In this document: positions 55,311-64,000 of the stretch, piece after piece
How the letters are laid out: the number at the start of each line of letters is the position of its first letter
Position numbering within the stretch: the first letter of the stretch is position 1
Assembly: GCA_964020085.1 (NCBI GenBank)
Contig: OZ026608.1
Location: forward strand, 13,111,479 to 13,175,478
DNA: 64,000 bases
Direction of reading: 5' to 3'
Source of the DNA: Micromussa lordhowensis
Lineage: Eukaryota > Cnidaria > Anthozoa > Scleractinia > Lobophylliidae
Translations under genes and position numbers: made by a program
Notes under the pieces: generated by a model
The model's database searches: none
Seen by the model: the letters and a program-made list of their open reading frames with translations, nothing else
What the model was told of the DNA's origin: nothing

Positions 55311-56290
55311 TTGCAAGCCTGTCCCCAAACGGATAATCCATAAGGAGAGATTAAAGACTGATAAATACTTAATAGGGTATGGAGAGGTACAAAGTGTCTT
55401 AATTTTGCAATAAGACCTACGATTTTACTAATTTTTAAAGCGATATACTCGATATGAATCTTCCAAGAAAGATTAGAGTCAATTAATATTCCAAGGTACT
55501 TAACGTAATTTTTGCAGTCTAGGGGAATGTTCATATTCTTCTCATTGTCAAATATCCTTATTTAGGTTGAAAGGATAATCTCTTTTGATATGGGCGGAAT
55601 ATAACGAAATTTGATTTTTTTTATATTAAGATTTAATTTGTTTGATGTTAGCCATACATACAATTTATTTAGCTCAGCATTCACTCTTTGCTCTAATAAT
55701 GACTTAAGGTTTTTGTCCGCATATAAGATATTGGTGTCATCAGCAAAAAGATAAAAGTTGAGCTCTTTGGAACAGGTATAAATATCATTGATATACAATA
55801 AAAACAATAATGGGCCCAGTACGGAACCTTGTGGAACACCACAAGTCGTTAATGTTCTTTCAGAGATATGTGGACCAACTAGTGTTGTTTGTATTCGATT
55901 CTGCAAATAGGATGAAAACCAATTGTTAATTATTCCGCGAAAGCCATAATGGTTAAGTTTATCAAGTAAGATGGCATGATCTACTGTATCGAATGCTTTC
56001 TTTAGGTCTATAAAAACACCACACGGAATTAACTTTTGTCCATATTGCTCTGAATAGTATTAGCTATGTCAATAATTGCATGCCCGGTTGAGTGCTCTTC
56101 ACGGAATCCGTATTGGGAGCGATAAAGTATGTCTTCTTCATTTATAAAAACTTTCATTCTTTTTTACATCAATTTTTCAAAAATTCTGTTGCAATTAGAC
56201 AGTAAAGATATTGGCCTGTAATTATTTGGTTCAGTTTCATCATCTGCCTTAAATATAGGTATGATTTTCGACATTTTTCGGAATTCGTGA
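55311..56290 (-). pseudogene. LINE-B, RT 5' part
   Basis: RT pieces in several frames: NYRPISLLSNCNRIFEKLMY-like (about 56200), [20 protein letters not shown] (about 56090), [13 protein letters not shown], [20 protein letters not shown] and the catalytic [10 protein letters not shown] (55562-55906 frame), then VKYLGILIDSNLSWKIHIEY, LRHFVPLHTLLSIYQSL and VWGQACKS (55320-55534). It is 5'-truncated at about 56290. Frameshifts lie near 56170, 56040 and 55560. Confidence 0.75.
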
Positions 56291-56299
56291 CATTTTCGC

Positions 56300-57620
56300 T
56301 CGTTTCAAAGCGTTTTGGCCCACACGGCGTTTTTCAATAATCAAACCGAGCTAGGGCTACTTTCACTTCTTCAAACAAAAAGAAATTATCGACTTCATTA
56401 CCGGTAGAGGACGCAGGGCCTGAATAGCATTTTCAGCCGCCATTTTGAAAATTGCTTTGTACTTTTATTTGTAGTTCCACTGTACAATTTTAAACTACAG
56501 CGGGCAGCAAAACGATGCTTGTGGTACACAATGCTAACACTACGATTCAATACACTTACTTTTAAGTTACTTACCAATAAATAGTCAGTAACAATATTTA
56601 TATTATTCAAAATAATGGAGACAATGTGTCAACTATTGGCATGGTATATAGAGCCAAAAGTATAAAAGGTTTATAAGAACACAGCTTGCGCCTGGTGTAG
56701 CTAGAAATGAAACTTATTTGACCAAATTTACATTCATCCGTTATGCCTAAACTAAATTTGGAAATTTTTTGATTCGCAGACCGGCAATGAATTATCCAAT
56801 AAGTGCAATTGAAGTCGCATGGAGCGAGGTCTGTTTTTATGAAATTTTTATTATATCATCTATGACTATTTGTCAGCCGACTAATTAAGTCGAATTTGCA
56901 TGAAACAATAAAAAAAGTGTTTACTGACCGATAATTACCTGATTGCAGAACGGGAAAATGCAGGTTATATTTCTTGGCCTGGAATCAGTTGAGATATATT
57001 CTGTAAGAGCTCTTCTTGACGTGCTGCGTTGTGTACAAAACGGAGCTTTCTTTCAGTATATTGTATATTATAACAGTTCACGCAGTGTTGAGCGACATAT
57101 AAAATAAGGATTTTGTTTTTGCGAGCGTGTAAACTGTACATGACAATTTACATAACAAACAGAACAAAGCATGGGGATAAAAACTGAAAATTGCGCTCCG
57201 GTGACAGAATTAATTAACAAGGCCTTTAAGGTAGCCTCTCAACAGGTATCTTTGTGTTAAAATCATTTTAACACAATCTTTTGCACTTTATTGGCACTTT
57301 TCAGAATCCAAGCCCGTAAGCATTGTGAAAAACTATTTTTTGTTGTTTCATAGTTGGGAAAATCAGGACCGCTGGAGCGCGCGCAATTAGCCAATCAGAT
57401 TCAAGGATTTAATAAATTAGGATTCCGGACCGCTTAGAAGCTGGAGAAAAACATAAGAAATATTTGGTACATTTCATGCACTGGTACAGCACTCTGTTTC
57501 ATATAATACGTTTTTATGACAAATAAAGTAGTGAATATATGTATTAAAGATCAACGTTACAAAGAAATGTAATTTGTTTCTGGGAAAAATATTTCATTTA
57601 ATGTAAGCCCGAAATGTGAA
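56300..57620. other. Spacer, no supported gene
   Basis: AT-rich sequence with short frames only. I see no repeats of note and no recognisable coding sequence. Confidence 0.45.
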
Positions 57621-58160
57621 CCCTTAAAGTGCTACTATGATCAAATTTTTACCCCTTGATTTTTTAGGTTAATCACATAGAATTTTACAAAAGTTTAAAA
57701 ACGCCGTTTACCGTTTACAAATATTTGCATTGGTTCAGGAGATATTTAAGTTTGAAAAATGAGTAAAATATGCAAATGAGATTACTGATGACGTCATACA
57801 CTCGACCAAATATTACATGAAGTATATAAATAGCGCTATCTCGGTCAATTTGCAGCAGAAACCTTTGAAATTTGGTAGGCCAACAATTCTAAATGCAACA
57901 CATCCATAACTATAACAATTTCCGTTCTCATGGCAACCCACTCTTTTCCAGTCCCTCTAGCCTGATATCAATATTTTAGTGATTTTAAGCTTGGAAAACA
58001 TTAAACAAGGCTATGAAATCAACCTAATGTGTTCATATGCTTGCTGAATTATGCGGATGAGGCACCATGGGCAAATATCAATATAGAACCCTAAAAGTGG
58101 TCAGAAAAGCCTTTAATATTTTGGAGGTCTGGAATTAAGTATGTTGCCATGGTAACAAAA

Positions 58161-60555
58161 TCATCGGTGTTCTTTAAATCGGTCTTTAAGTCGTCTTTTC
58201 GTTTCACCTTTGTACTGTTTGTTACAACGTAGACAATGTATCATGTAAATAAGATTTTTAGAGTTGCAGTCGATATGATCATGAATGGTTCTCATTTCCC
58301 CAGTGGCAGAAAAAGTATAATTTGTACGGCCGTCGGTGATATAGCGGCTAGTGATGCAATTTTTGCCGCAACGAAAGGATCCCTAGGTGACGTTAGTTTG
58401 TTTATCAGTACGTAGTTTAGATCTGACTAAAATGTCACTAAGGTTGTCGGTTTGTCGGAAAGCAACAAGAGGTGTGGTTTGAAAGACGTTGTTGCATCGT
58501 GCGGAAGACGAAAGGATTTTAAAGTGTCTTTGTATGATACTTGGTACAGAACGAAGGGCAGGATTGTATGTGATAACAAGCGGAACGCGACTGGGTTGGT
58601 TTGTGGTAGGCAGACTGGGTTTGAGTGTTTCATTGCGTGTGATAGCGTGAACTCGTTGGATTTCTCTTTTGAGAAAAGAGAGGTTGTATCCACGATCGTT
58701 AAGGTATTGGATGAGTTCATTGGCGCGTAATGTGAAGCTTTCGTCAGAAGAGCATGTGCGTCGTAATCGGAGAGCGAGGCTGAATGGAATGGCTCGTTTA
58801 GTATGTTGAGGGTGACACGATGATTGTAGAAGGTATTGCTGTTTGTCTGTCGGTTTAGTATAGAGATCGGTCTCAACTTTGCCAAACTGGCTTAGTGAGA
58901 CCTTGACGTCGAGAAAAGAAGTAGATGTCGCTGAATGGGATGAAGTGAATTTGATAGTGGGGTGAATGTTGTTGAAAGTTATAAAAGTGCGTAGTTCGTC
59001 TTCTGTGTTGGTCCAGATCATGAAAATGTCGTCTATGAAGCGCCACCAGGTGTGTGGCTGGTGCGCTGCATGTGTAAGTGCGTCTGTCTCAAATTTGGCG
59101 AGGAATAGGTTAGCGTATGATGGAGCCATGCGTGTTCCCATGGCTGTGCCGTGTGTTTGGATGTAGAAGGTGTCGTTGAATTCAAAACTGTTCATGGTAA
59201 GGATCATCCTGATGAGGTCGCAGAGAGTCTCAGTGCGTACGGTGGAGGTAGACTGGTCACGGGTATTGAGATATTGTCGACAAGCATCAATGCCTTCGTT
59301 GTGTGGGATGTTGGTATAAAGTGATGAAACGTCTAGAGTGACAAGGATAGCGTTACTAGGTAAGCGTCCAAGTTGGTCAAGCTTGTTGAGGAAATGTGTA
59401 GTGTCTTTGATGAAAGATGCTGTTTTATGGACCAGAGGTTTGAGATAGTAGTCAACGAACTGAGAGATGCGTTCGGTGGGGTGACCGTTGCTGGAAACAA
59501 TGGGGCGTCCTGGGTTACCATGTTTGTGTATTTTAGGTAGAATGTAGAATCTACCTAGTTTGGGATCAGTCTGTATGAGAAATTGTTTAGTTTTGTAGTC
59601 AATGAAGCCATCTGTGTGCAGTCGTTTAATGTAGAATTCTACACGTGTTTGGATGTCACTAGTAATGTCAGTGTCAAGGCGTCTGTAGAACTTAGTATCG
59701 TTAAGTTGTCGTAAGCATTCGTTAATGTACCAGTCGCGGTCCATGATAACTGTACCGGATCCTTTGTCTGCTGCTTTGATTATTATGTCAGTGCGTCGGC
59801 GTAGTTGTTTAAGGGCGTGACGTTCGCGTGTCGTAAGGTTGTCACGTACTGGTTTGGGTGTTAGGTTGAGAATGTCACGCTCTACTGCACTGATATAAGC
59901 GTCCAAAGCTGTGTCCCTATGTTGAGGAGGTGTCCAGGTGCCTTTGATGTGGAAAGGATTATGGTCGATCTGAGTAGGAAAGTCGTGGGAATATTCCAAT
60001 AAACGCATGCGTCGGGAGAACTCGTTAATGTCAGCTCGGACTTCGTTCCAGTCTATCTGTCGTGGCATGAGGCAAAATGTAAGTCCCCTAGCTAGTAGTT
60101 GTGTCTCGTCCTGTGAAAGAGTGATATTGCTAAGATTAATGACAGAGTTGGTGTCAAGTTGGTTGTTGTGATTGTTTCTCCTCCAGTATCTTGTAGTACG
60201 TGTGTTACGTCTGCGTCTGCGGCGACGTTTGTGCGGATGAGGTGTGTTGTGATTGGCGTGAAGGGTAGTGGGTGATGTGTCACAGTCACTGTCAGTTTCG
60301 TTACTGTTGGTGATGATCCTGTTATGTGAATGCAAAGCCTGTGAGGAAGTGTACTTACCGTTAAGGGTCCTTTTCTTACAGCGCCTAGATTCTAAAGTGT
60401 TGCAGAGTTCAGTAATAGTAGCTTTAAGGAATTCCGTAATGTTTGTAAAAGTGGCAGCAGGACAGGCAGATTTCAGCTGTTCGAGCGAATCTCTAAGTTT
60501 GATTTTGTTTTTTTTTGCAGTGTTCCTGATATGTTTGGTTAAGTAAGTTCATCAT
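58161..60555 (-). pseudogene. Penelope-like RT with truncated GIY-YIG endonuclease
   Basis: Minus strand. RT: AADKGSGTVIMDRDWYINEC, RFYILPKIHKHGNPGRPIVS, LVTLDVSSLYTNIPHNEG, GTAMGTRMAPSYANLFLAKF, and WWRFIDDIFMIWTN with catalytic DD. Then FLDVKVSLSQFGKVETDLYT and HPQHTKRAIPFSLALRLRRT, up to a TAG at 58383-58385. The same frame continues: GSFRCGKNCI, then NLIYMIHCLRCNKQYKGETK, the start of a GIY-YIG domain, cut after KDRFKEHR at 58161. The N-terminus extends to DSLEQLKSACPAATFTNITE. The likely ATG (60552-60555) is in another frame, joined only if a nine-A run (60508-60516) has changed length. One stop and one homopolymer shift separate it from an open frame; the 3' end is lost. Confidence 0.85.
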
Positions 60556-60804
60556 CTGAAATGACGTTTTCCTAAGAAGTGATGTCCAGCCTCGAGTAAA
60601 ATGTTCATCATAAGTTGCAAATGAGGGTCTACATTTAATAGAGAGCCCCTTTGGAATAATCTTGTGTGTCCGATAATAATTGTAATTTGAAATAAAGTGT
60701 TCATAGTGACGTCATCACTTGGCTAATTTGCATATTTTAAAAACTTGAATATCTCTGGAACGAAAAGAGATATTTGAAAACAGTAAACAGCATTTTTACT
60801 CTTG

Positions 60805-61133
60805 TACAGACTACTTGTTTAGGGAGGCGTGGTGGCCTCATGGTTAGTGCGCTCGACTCCGGAGCGAGCGCTCCGGGTTCGAGCCCTGGCCTGGGACATT
60901 GCGTTGTGTTCTTAGGCAAGACACTTTACTCTCACGGTGCCTCTCTCCACCCAGGTGAATAAATGGGTACCGGCGAATTTAATGCTGGGGGTAACCCTGC
61001 GATGGACTGGCATCCCATCCAGGGGGGAGTAGAAATATTCCTAGTCGCTTCATGCCACGGAAACCGGGATAAGCTCCGGCCTGATGGGCCACTTGGCTCG
61101 TATGCAGACTTTACCTTACAGACTACTTGTTTA
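60805..61133 (+). mobile_element. tRNA-like SINE with 17-bp target duplication
   Basis: The body 60822-61116 is flanked by tacagactacttgttta on both sides (60805-60821 and 61117-61133). The head is tRNA-like: ggcgtggtggcctcatggtt (A-box-like), gtgcgctcgactccgg, and B-box GGTTCGAGCCC near 60878. The body continues gttcttaggcaagacacttt, ctctctccacccaggtgaat, aaatgggtaccggcg, ctgcgatggactggcatccc, and ends ggctcgtatgcagactttac. The exact duplication indicates a relatively recent insertion into the TTAA-flanked element. Confidence 0.8.
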
Positions 61134-61189
61134 TGTCTTAAATTGGCTCAGATTTGAAAGATGCGATTTTCGTCATAGTGGCACGTTAA

Positions 61190-61462
61190 CAACAGAAATG
61201 AGCTAAAATCATGTTCTAGACATTCTAGGAACATTTTGCTGGAAAATGTCATCACCTAATTAGCCATAGCATCTCGATTGTCGCGCCACGTGGCACACCT
61301 ACTATGTATTGTCTGATTTTTTTCTAACATCTTTCCCTGTTACCGTTTTTTTCTGGCACTTGCCTGATGATCGCTTCGGAAGAAGCATGGAACTCTGAGT
61401 AGCAAGTAAATGTCTTGGACCAACTACTCCAGCTCTTTACTTCTACATAAAGATATGAAGAC
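61190..61462. other. Spacer with a PLE-like 3' end motif
   Basis: Contains cctgatgatcgcttcggaag aagcatggaactc at 61372-61404. It has the CTGATGA core and a GCTTC/GAAGC stem seen in hammerhead motifs of Penelope-like elements, but with GGAAC where GAAAC is expected. No gene. Confidence 0.35.
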
Positions 61463-61600
61463 ATGATTGATCATCGCAGTTATAGACAAATTAAGCAGTT
61501 GTGAAAGAATTCAGGCTTGAACGAGATTCGCTCCGTGACCTCTGCGATACCGGTGCAGCGCTCTATCAAGTAATCTATTGAGCCAACTAGGAGCTGGTCA
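61463..61600 (-). mobile_element. tRNA-like SINE copy
   Basis: Reverse strand reads gctcctagttggctcaatag, gatagagcgctgcaccggta, tcgcagaggtcacgg, and a decayed B-box agcgaatctc, then caagcctgaattctttcac and the end tgcgatgatcaat. It is a fuller tRNA-like head than the copy at 6997-7142. Confidence 0.55.
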
Positions 61601-62115
61601 CACTGTGAGTTTGGAATATATGATAAAAATGCCCGGCTGTCATTAGAAAACATGGTTGAATCTTAATGAAATTACAATCCACATTCATCTGATATAAGTA
61701 TGGTCACTTTAACCTCAATGAGACTAGGAAACAAGGCTTTCTGAAGTGCAGGTGCCAATACAAGCTCTTAAAGTGCCTATGAAAACAACAAAAAAATAAT
61801 AACAAAAACAGTTTCGTGGTATTGATGATAATGTTTTGACTAAACATATTTCCATACTACTACTATAGTACTTTTCTTTATTTTTAGAGTACTTTTCTCC
61901 CTCGACCTTTGCAAAGACACGTCCTCAAGGTAGACATTTGCTCGCGCAGCCGTTTTTATTTAATGACGTCACAGGGTTTACACAATTCGCGTCAGTTTGA
62001 AAAAAATCAATAAAAACAGTGCAGATAAAAATAGCGATTAAAACGTGCCACCAAACGAGGAGGGAAATATATTTTTAAGGTTCAAATGACTGCTTCTTCG
62101 TTGCATAGTCTTCGG
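61601..62115. other. Spacer, no supported gene
   Basis: AT-rich with A-runs (61785-61808). Nothing recognisable. Confidence 0.4.
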
Positions 62116-62120
62116 TAAAC

Positions 62121-62530
62121 AGCGTGGTATGTACTCTTATCGACAACGATACGCGTCATCACAGTGGTCAAAATGTTGTGGACTCACGAGGCGCAGCCGA
62201 GTGAGTCCGCAACAAATTTTGACCACTGTGATGACGCTTATCGTTGTCGATAAGAGTACATACCACGCTAAACCACATTCGATTTGTTTTTTACCACAAT
62301 ATCAAAGATAAAGATAAGGAAATCTTTGCTAGACATGGACTTGAAAGTGCACGCCCTGCATTATGCAAATGAGCTATCTGTACGCGTCATACTTTCCTTT
62401 CAAAAACTTTTGCAAACTCGCTCAACATACAGAAACAATACGAAAAAAATGTCTGGGAAACGAGCAATGACGCGTACTCGTTAACAATAAGAGTTAAGAG
62501 CACGATTAAGCGCATTTCGATTTCTTTTTA
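62121..62530. mobile_element. Foldback element, relative of the unit A insertion
   Basis: Arms 62121-62187 (agcgtggtatgtactcttat ... gactcac) and 62201-62269 (gtgagtccgc ... ataccacgct) are near-perfect complements around a 13-base loop. The following sequence to about 62420 is the reverse-complement relative of 6590-6760 in array unit A. Confidence 0.65.
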
Positions 62531-63320
62531 CCACAATATCAACGTCAAAGAAAATGTTTTTTTTTTCAGAGCGCGAGCTGAAAAAGGCAGTTGCGTGACA
62601 CAATGACGCGAGCAGCGTGGTATGGACTCTCATCGACCACGGCAAATTAGCCAATCAGATTGCGAGATTAGCAGCAATTGTGGTAAAAAACATTCTTGTA
62701 AACCCCTTGACGTCGTCACAGGGTTTGCTAGATTAAAAGAACTCGCACCCAGTTTCCCAAAGTCAGTTATGGCAAAATTTGGGATGTTTGAGATCCTAGG
62801 ATTTCTTTTGAACAGTTTTCTAACCAATTTTACCACTCTTTTTAAAATTTCGACTCTCAGATGTGTTTATTTCTGTTAAAAAATGTTTCATTTCGTATTC
62901 AATTCAACTGAGGCCCTTTAAAGAATCAATGCAAACTCTATAATCGATGAGTGACACGTGAGACCAGTCAACCAAACCTCACTACCTAGACAAAAAGACA
63001 TTTCCTGACATTTTATTTTGTTTATCTGTGACTTGCTTTGGAACGTACCCTAAGGGCGCCATAATACGACAAAACTGTGCAAAAAACACTTTGCGAATCA
63101 AATCCTTGAAGGGGAAGACAAGCGTGTACCTCCGTTATAGGGAGCGCCCAGGTGGATAACTTCCCAGTTTTCTTTCACTAAATACGAGGGGATTCTCTCT
63201 GTACAATAAGTACTTGTATAAACCAGTGAGTCGGTCATAAATGCAAAAGGAAGCGGATAATTTGGTGTGACGCAATGGATAGTTCGTAAAATATCTTCCT
63301 GAATGTCGAATTCTTAAGAT
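62531..63320. other. Spacer with a degraded foldback copy
   Basis: 62540-62660 repeats parts of the foldback family (ttaccacaatatcaa, agcgtggtatggactctcat). The remainder has only short frames (for example 62622-62879) with no known domain. Confidence 0.4.
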
Positions 63321-63324
63321 TTAA

Positions 63325-63742
63325 TTAAGGCGGGGGTACACGTGAATTTAAGTGAAATTTTGGTAAGTTTAAAGAGAGGTTGAAAGGGAAAAAAAGGGTT
63401 ATGGAACACCACCAGACAGTTGCCCGACCGCACAATGGCACCCCAGGTTGTTGGGCAACTGTTTGGAGTGTGTCTACCAATTTTTTAATTTCAAACTCTA
63501 TTTTAAAACAACAACAAATCTTCAAAATTTCCTATTTCCATCAATTTTACTAATCCTTTGAGAAAAACTATTTCTCTCCAAATATAACTAAAAATCACCA
63601 AAAAATTTCCAAAACAACCCAAAACATAGATATGTGAGATGAGCAGAGAGATTCTTGATTGCTTGAAACGTAAACAAGATTTTTGCATAAAAAAACATAA
63701 TACCCAGCCAAAATACGGCTTTCATGTGTACCCCCGCCTTAA
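63325..63742. mobile_element. 418-bp MITE with 22-bp inverted ends starting TTAA
   Basis: Left TTAAGGCGGGGGTACACGTG (63325 onward) and right end the complement of TTAAGGCGGGGGTACACATG (63721-63742), with one mismatch over 22 bp. The interior has its own short inverted repeat (agttgcccgac...gttgggcaact at about 63418-63463). TTAA may be the target site. Non-coding. Confidence 0.7.
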
Positions 63743-64000
63743 TCAGCTATCCAGTAAGGAGGCTGGAAACGGTTTCCAGTACTTTCCAAGACTTACAGTT
63801 TGATGGGTCATTATAACCACTCTGTATCGGTTGATGCCAAAATCATGGTATCAAAAAAACTGCCCAATCATTGGTAAACAAGTTGCTGTCAATTTTGTGG
63901 CTCAGTAGGTTACCATAGCAACAATATGACCTGCTAAAAACACCCTTAATTTTAGCTTTAAGCGCTTATAACTCAAAAACGAGTTTCGAAAATTTATGGT
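63743..64000. other. Right edge, no supported gene
   Basis: Contains ggaaacggtttcc (a short palindrome) at about 63766. No coding sequence. Confidence 0.4.

Larger units (their letters stand above)
52490..55311 (-). mobile_element. LINE-A, 5'-truncated, nearly intact, inserted in LINE-B
   Basis: An APE-type LINE in reverse orientation, with its 3' tail as (TTTA)n on the plus strand at 52497-52535. The 5' end is truncated inside the endonuclease at DLQVNLCLEIRKPNSKPF. Its good reading frame and clean nesting mark it as the youngest LINE here. Confidence 0.75.
57624..61189. mobile_element. TTAA-flanked inverted-repeat element containing later insertions
   Basis: The left end is TTAA AGTGCTACTATGA (57624) and the right end is the complement of TTAA CGTGCCACTATGA (to 61189). 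Similarity between the ends extends inward about 200 bp: rc of 57700-57800 (tgacgtcat...catttgcatatttt...aaatatctcc) resembles 60710-60800. TTAA target sites are typical of Kolobok and piggyBac elements. No transposase of its own is seen. A Penelope-like element and a SINE sit within it. Confidence 0.5.

Noticed and set aside
58427..58885. 152-codon minus-strand frame overlapping the Penelope-like RT
   Set aside because: Alternate-frame shadow of the RT, which has all family motifs.
60822..60900. Functional tRNA gene
   Set aside because: It is the head of a SINE with a body and a 17-bp target duplication.

Overview
The window reads as nuclear DNA of a marine invertebrate, most likely an anthozoan cnidarian (coral or sea anemone). 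That is an inference from AT-rich, repeat-dense sequence, GT-AG introns, the absence of operon-like organisation, and a mobile-element mix common in such genomes: APE-type LINEs, a Ty3/gypsy element, DIRS-order tyrosine-recombinase retroelements, a Penelope-like element with GIY-YIG, PIF/Harbinger, tRNA-like SINEs and many hairpin MITEs. No rRNA gene, functional tRNA gene, CRISPR array or bacterial gene is present.

Layout. (1) About 540-26,550 is a five-copy tandem array of one small protein-coding gene family, all on the minus strand and unknown to me. Copies A, B and C sit in near-identical long units (starts about 543, 7170 and 13235; spacings about 6.63, 6.07 and 5.13 kb). Copies D and E sit in a second, more diverged pair of units about 3.6-3.8 kb apart. 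Each copy predicts a 153-159 aa basic protein with a conserved RxxSQP motif, a conserved VVNVNLDKS core and an invariant C-terminus ending STEL (a class I PDZ-ligand pattern). (2) About 27,700-32,720 is a degraded Ty3/gypsy element (minus) split by a 5'-truncated LINE. (3) About 33,000-40,990 holds two decayed tyrosine-recombinase retroelements on the plus strand: a Ngaro-like one (36,660-40,000) and parts of a second on either side of it. (4) About 41,040-42,150 is a 64-bp minisatellite. (5) About 42,580-44,800 is a broken PIF/Harbinger element (spliced DDE transposase plus a coiled-coil tail of a Myb-like partner), with a short telomere-type repeat inside the transposase. (6) About 44,150-51,790 is mostly LINE debris, microsatellites, a 1.4-kb element with about 170-bp inverted termini, and a local duplication, one copy of which carries a 240-bp MITE. 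(7) About 51,797-56,290 is a LINE interrupted by a second, nearly intact LINE. (8) About 57,624-61,189 is a nest: a TTAA-flanked inverted-repeat element holding a Penelope-like retroelement and a tRNA-like SINE with a 17-bp target duplication. (9) 61,190 to the end holds SINE and MITE copies.

The only genes that look like host genes are the five array copies, plus one weak candidate first exon at 45,844. The array is the most interesting content: two subfamilies kept open, with in-frame indels and the same short C-terminal tail, embedded in segmental duplications whose mobile elements are present in some units and cleanly absent from others. Everything else is mobile DNA in various stages of decay, and the nested insertions give a relative order of events.
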